This document shows positions 61,448 through 64,000 of a stretch of 64,000 bases of DNA, piece after piece. This DNA comes from Fimbriiglobus sp043785105. Lineage in GTDB: Bacteria; Planctomycetota; Planctomycetia; Gemmatales; Gemmataceae. Every line of letters begins with the position of its first letter. The stretch's first letter is position 1. The translations under genes and the position numbers were made by a program. The notes beneath the pieces were generated by a model that had not been told where the DNA came from, ran no database searches, and saw only the letters and a program-made list of their open reading frames with translations. The stretch is from NCBI GenBank assembly GCA_043785105.1, contig JAYVXO010000228.1:4849-68848 (forward strand), in the 5' to 3' direction.

Positions 61448-64000
61448 TCACTTGGCAACGCGGGGTGGCGGGGCAAGTTCGGGCAGCGATGCTAGCAGCT
61501 TCTGGAAGTCGGGCCGGTTGCGGAGGGCGTCCAGGTCGGTGTCTTTTTCCATGTGGGCGCGATTGTTGTACCCGGCGGCGATGGCTTTGGTGAGCCACGC
61601 TATTGCGCGGTCGGCGTCCTCGGCGGCGAGGCGGGCGGCATCAGCCCCTGGAGACTTGGCTTGGATGGCGGCAGTGACGGCTCGATAACAGGCGGCGTCG
61701 TACAGGCTGCCGTTGTCGGGGCGGTTCAACTTCTCCCACATCTCCGCCGTGGTCCGGCAGCCAGTGGGGTCGCCGGTCTTTTGGAAGTGATTCCCACGGA
61801 GGCTGAACGCATTCGGGATGAGTCGGGGATCCACGGCGGGGCTGGTGCGGGCCTTGGCGATGAATTCGTCGAGGAACGGGATCGCCTCGGCACCGCGATC
61901 GAGTTGGATCAGGGAATCGGCCAAGTTCACCATGCTCTTAAGCGTGTCCGGGTGGTCCTTGGGCAGCACTCGCTTCTGAATCGTCAGCGTCTCCTCGCGC
62001 AGCTTGAGAGCGTCGGCGGGGCGGTTCAGGGCCGCATAGCTAACAGCCAGGTTGTTCATGCTAATGAGCGTGTGCGGGTGATCCTTGGGCAGCACCCGTT
62101 TCCGAATCGCCAGTACTTCCTCAAACAGCTTGAGGGCGTCGGCGGGGCGGTTCAGGGCTGCGTAGCTGACAGCTAGGTTACTCATGCTCGTGAGCGTCTG
62201 CGGGTGGTCCGGGGGCAGCACCTGCTTCTGAATCGCCAGCACTTCCTCGCCCAGCTTGACGGCGTCGGCGGGGCGGTTCAGGGCATTGTAGATGTTAGCC
62301 AGGTTGTTCATGCTCGTGAGCGTGTGCGGGTGGTCCTTGGTCAGCACCCGCTTCCGAATCTCCAGCGTCTCCTCCAGCAGCTTGAGGGCATCGGCGGGGC
62401 GGTTCAGGGCCGCATAGCTACTGGCTAAATTACTCATGCTCATGAGCGTGTCCGGGTCGTCCTGGGGCAGCACCCGCTTCTGAATTGCCAGCGTCTCCTC
62501 GCGCAGCTTGAGAGCGTCGGCGGGGCGGTTCAGGGCCGCATAGTCACCAGCCAGGTTGTTCATGCTCTTGAGCGTGTACGGGTGGTCCTTGGGCAGCACC
62601 CGCTTCCGAATCTCTAGCGTCTCCTCCTGCAGTTTGAGGGCATCGGCGCGGCGGTTCAGGGCCGCGTAGCTGATAGCCAAGTTATGCATGCTCGACAGCG
62701 TGTCCGGGTGGTCCGGGCCACGGTGCCGGGTGTAGAGTGCCCGTGCCCGCTCACTCTGGTCGCGGGCCTGCTCATGCTCCGCGAGGTATTGAAACGTGAT
62801 TCCCAGCGCCTTCCGCAGCCGGGCTTCGACCAACGGCTGTTTAGAGAACCCCTTGTCGAGAGCCGGCAGGCTGGCCGTGATCGCGTCACGCAGGGTCACG
62901 CCCGCGCCTTTCCCGCCATCCTGCCCCTCCGGTCGCGCGGCGGCAAACACTTTGTCCTCGAAGAACGTCACCACCGCGTTTGCTTCGGCTTCCTTCTCTT
63001 GTGCGAGTAACTTCTGCTTCGCCTCCGACTGCCGAGCCTCTTCGGCCTCCGCCCGCTTGATCTCCGTCGCCTGCTCCGCTGTCTCCGCGTCCCGCCGGGC
63101 TTTGTCTTCCCGGATCAACCCGATCGTCGTCCCCGCAACACCCATGAGAAGCACCGCCACGACTGCCCCCGCCGCCCACTGCACCGCGCGCCGCCGCTTG
63201 ACCTGTTCCGCTACCCGCACTTCCGCCGTCAACTTGTCTTGCTCCGCCCGCTTCGCCCGGTCGTCTGCTGCGCGGCGTAACCCGGCCACGGATGCTGCCA
63301 CCTCGTCCGCCGTTGCAGGTCGGTCGGTCGGCTCGAACGCCAGACACCGCTTGCACAACGCGACCACGTCCGGGTCGGCCTTGCACCCGTCCAGCCGGGT
63401 GAACGCCGCCTCCGTTTTGCCGCGAACGGCGTTGAGCCGCACGCTCTCGGCATCACGCCCTTCAAATGGCGGCTTGCCGGTCAGCAGCACGCACAGGATT
63501 GCCCCGAGGCCGAACACGTCCGATCGGGCATTGACTTTTTCGATTTCCCCGGCGGCCTGTTCGGGCGGCATGAACGCCGGGGTGCCGAGGATGCTACCGG
63601 CCTGGGTGAAGCTGCCGTCCGACTCGCGGAGGGATTTGATCTCCGTCGGGGCCGAGGTCGCTTCGGGGTCGTCGCTTCGGCGGGGATGAACCCCGCCGCT
63701 CGTCAGCACTTTCGCCAATCCCCAGTCCATGACTTGCACTTCCCCGAACGCCCCGACCATGATGTTCGCCGGCTTCAGGTCGCGGTGGATCACGCCGTGC
63801 GCGTGCGCGTACCCGACCGCCTGCGCGACCGCCTCGAACACGGCCAGCGGGTCCACCGTGTGACCGGCCTTCAACCGCTCGTCGAGCGTGTCGCCCTTGA
63901 TAAGCTTCATCGCCAGAAAGGGCCGACCGTCGGCGAGGGTTCCGACCTGATAAACCGCCGGGATGCCGGGGTGCTGAAGTTGGCCCGTAATGCGCGCCTC
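61448..64000 (-). CDS. Ser/Thr protein kinase with C-terminal TPR array (5' part beyond the window)
   Basis: The frame continues without a stop to the right edge (upstream codons read GQLQHPGIPAVYQVGTLADG), so the N-lobe is missing. The catalytic loop VIHRDLKPANIMV and the Mg-binding DWG (DWG replaces DFG) are visible. A membrane helix (WAAGAVVAVLLMGVAGTTIG) separates the kinase from a coiled-coil region and about seven kinesin-light-chain-type TPRs of 42 residues (ALNRPADALKL..LAIRKRVLPKDHP). The C-terminal part holds a further helical domain ending LLASLPELAPPPRVAK. It is a planctomycete Pkn-type transmembrane kinase. Confidence 0.93.
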   Translation of the reverse strand, partial: EARITGQLQHPGIPAVYQVGTLADGRPFLAMKLIKGDTLDERLKAGHTVDPLAVFEAVAQAVGYAHAHGVIHRDLKPANIMVGAFGEVQVMDWGLAKVLTSGGVHPRRSDDPEATSAPTEIKSLRESDGSFTQAGSILGTPAFMPPEQAAGEIEKVNARSDVFGLGAILCVLLTGKPPFEGRDAESVRLNAVRGKTEAAFTRLDGCKADPDVVALCKRCLAFEPTDRPATADEVAASVAGLRRAADDRAKRAEQDKLTAEVRVAEQVKRRRAVQWAAGAVVAVLLMGVAGTTIGLIREDKARRDAETAEQATEIKRAEAEEARQSEAKQKLLAQEKEAEANAVVTFFEDKVFAAARPEGQDGGKGAGVTLRDAITASLPALDKGFSKQPLVEARLRKALGITFQYLAEHEQARDQSERARALYTRHRGPDHPDTLSSMHNLAISYAALNRRADALKLQEETLEIRKRVLPKDHPYTLKSMNNLAGDYAALNRPADALKLREETLAIQKRVLPQDDPDTLMSMSNLASSYAALNRPADALKLLEETLEIRKRVLTKDHPHTLTSMNNLANIYNALNRPADAVKLGEEVLAIQKQVLPPDHPQTLTSMSNLAVSYAALNRPADALKLFEEVLAIRKRVLPKDHPHTLISMNNLAVSYAALNRPADALKLREETLTIQKRVLPKDHPDTLKSMVNLADSLIQLDRGAEAIPFLDEFIAKARTSPAVDPRLIPNAFSLRGNHFQKTGDPTGCRTTAEMWEKLNRPDNGSLYDAACYRAVTAAIQAKSPGADAARLAAEDADRAIAWLTKAIAAGYNNRAHMEKDTDLDALRNRPDFQKLLASLPELAPPPRVAK
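61930..62720. repeat. 126-bp in-phase tandem repeat inside the kinase gene
   Basis: The word C(G/A)TCGGCG(G/C)GGCGGTTCAGG occurs at 62011, 62137, 62263, 62389, 62515 and 62641, exactly 126 bp apart each time. Each unit is one 42-residue TPR. Near identity at DNA level suggests recent unit duplication or gene conversion. Confidence 0.95.

Noticed and set aside
61930..62720. Regularly spaced repeats as a possible CRISPR array
   Set aside because: The 126-bp period lies in an open frame encoding TPRs; there are no unique spacers and no cas genes.

Overview
The window looks like chromosomal DNA of a planctomycete, most probably of the Gemmataceae. The reasons are five genes of the DUF1559 family (type IV pilin-like N-termini beginning FTLIELLVVIAIIAIL), a protein with two TIGR03000 domains, large surface proteins with the N-terminal LExLExRxxPA-type motif, Pkn-type kinases with DWG instead of DFG and appended TPRs, a 619-residue UbiD, and a very high density of palindromic intergenic repeats. 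There is no rRNA operon, prophage or CRISPR array. One tRNA (Cys-GCA) is present.

Layout. 1-10.7 kb: an RluA-type pseudouridine synthase (cut by the window edge), a secreted squalene-cyclase-like protein with a haem c motif, a HEAT protein, a GNAT acetyltransferase, a divergent DnaA-like ATPase, a VOC protein, a DCC thiol oxidoreductase, and an ispA-dxs pair for isoprenoid precursors. 10.7-17.8 kb: a VapBC-like pair, tRNA-Cys with promoter and terminator, a membrane-anchored di-haem cytochrome c gene broken by one frameshift, a membrane MutS-family ATPase, a ParE-type toxin-antitoxin pair, and a DUF1559 gene divergent from a lipoprotein gene. 17.8-44.2 kb: mostly exported proteins, namely a Cys-rich TIGR03000 protein, an S9 peptidase, a LamG protein, a beta-propeller protein carrying three PDZ domains, lipoproteins, a PEP-CTERM-like protein and a 1931-residue surface protein. 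Among them lie UbiD, a DevB/DevC-like exporter pair without its own ATPase, an MBL-fold hydrolase and a tandem-ATPase ABC protein.

44.2-53.7 kb: an accessory stretch. It holds two small membrane proteins, a RES/Xre toxin-antitoxin pair in inverted order, then four tandem DUF1559 genes. Two of these share one type of upstream region and the other two share a second, about 400-bp upstream region with a TTGACA box and a palindromic site. A decayed IS5-family element sits exactly at the stop codon of the first. Two of the four genes are frameshifted. 53.7-57.3 kb: an exported hydrolase, a 147-bp MITE-like element, an orphan DUF6428 gene with small partners, two solitary antitoxin-like genes and a ParDE-type pair. 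57.4-64 kb: Rho, a sigma-54 activator followed without a gap by an exported membrane protein, a 459-bp compound foldback, and a Ser/Thr kinase with TPRs (cut by the right edge).

Gene interactions that can be supported: the ispA-dxs operon; toxin-antitoxin pairs with ATGA overlaps or 2-nt gaps; the devB-devC overlap; the DUF1559/139-residue protein overlap; the DUF1559-lipoprotein pairing (seen twice); and the sigma-54 regulator with its exported neighbour. I see no complete, obviously new defence or metabolic system. The best candidates for new biology are the DUF1559 array with its duplicated control regions, the haem-motif/cyclase-fold protein, the divergent DnaA, the sigma-54/exported-protein pair and the compound palindromic elements. 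Three single-base frameshifts in otherwise good genes may be sequencing indels and should be checked against reads first.
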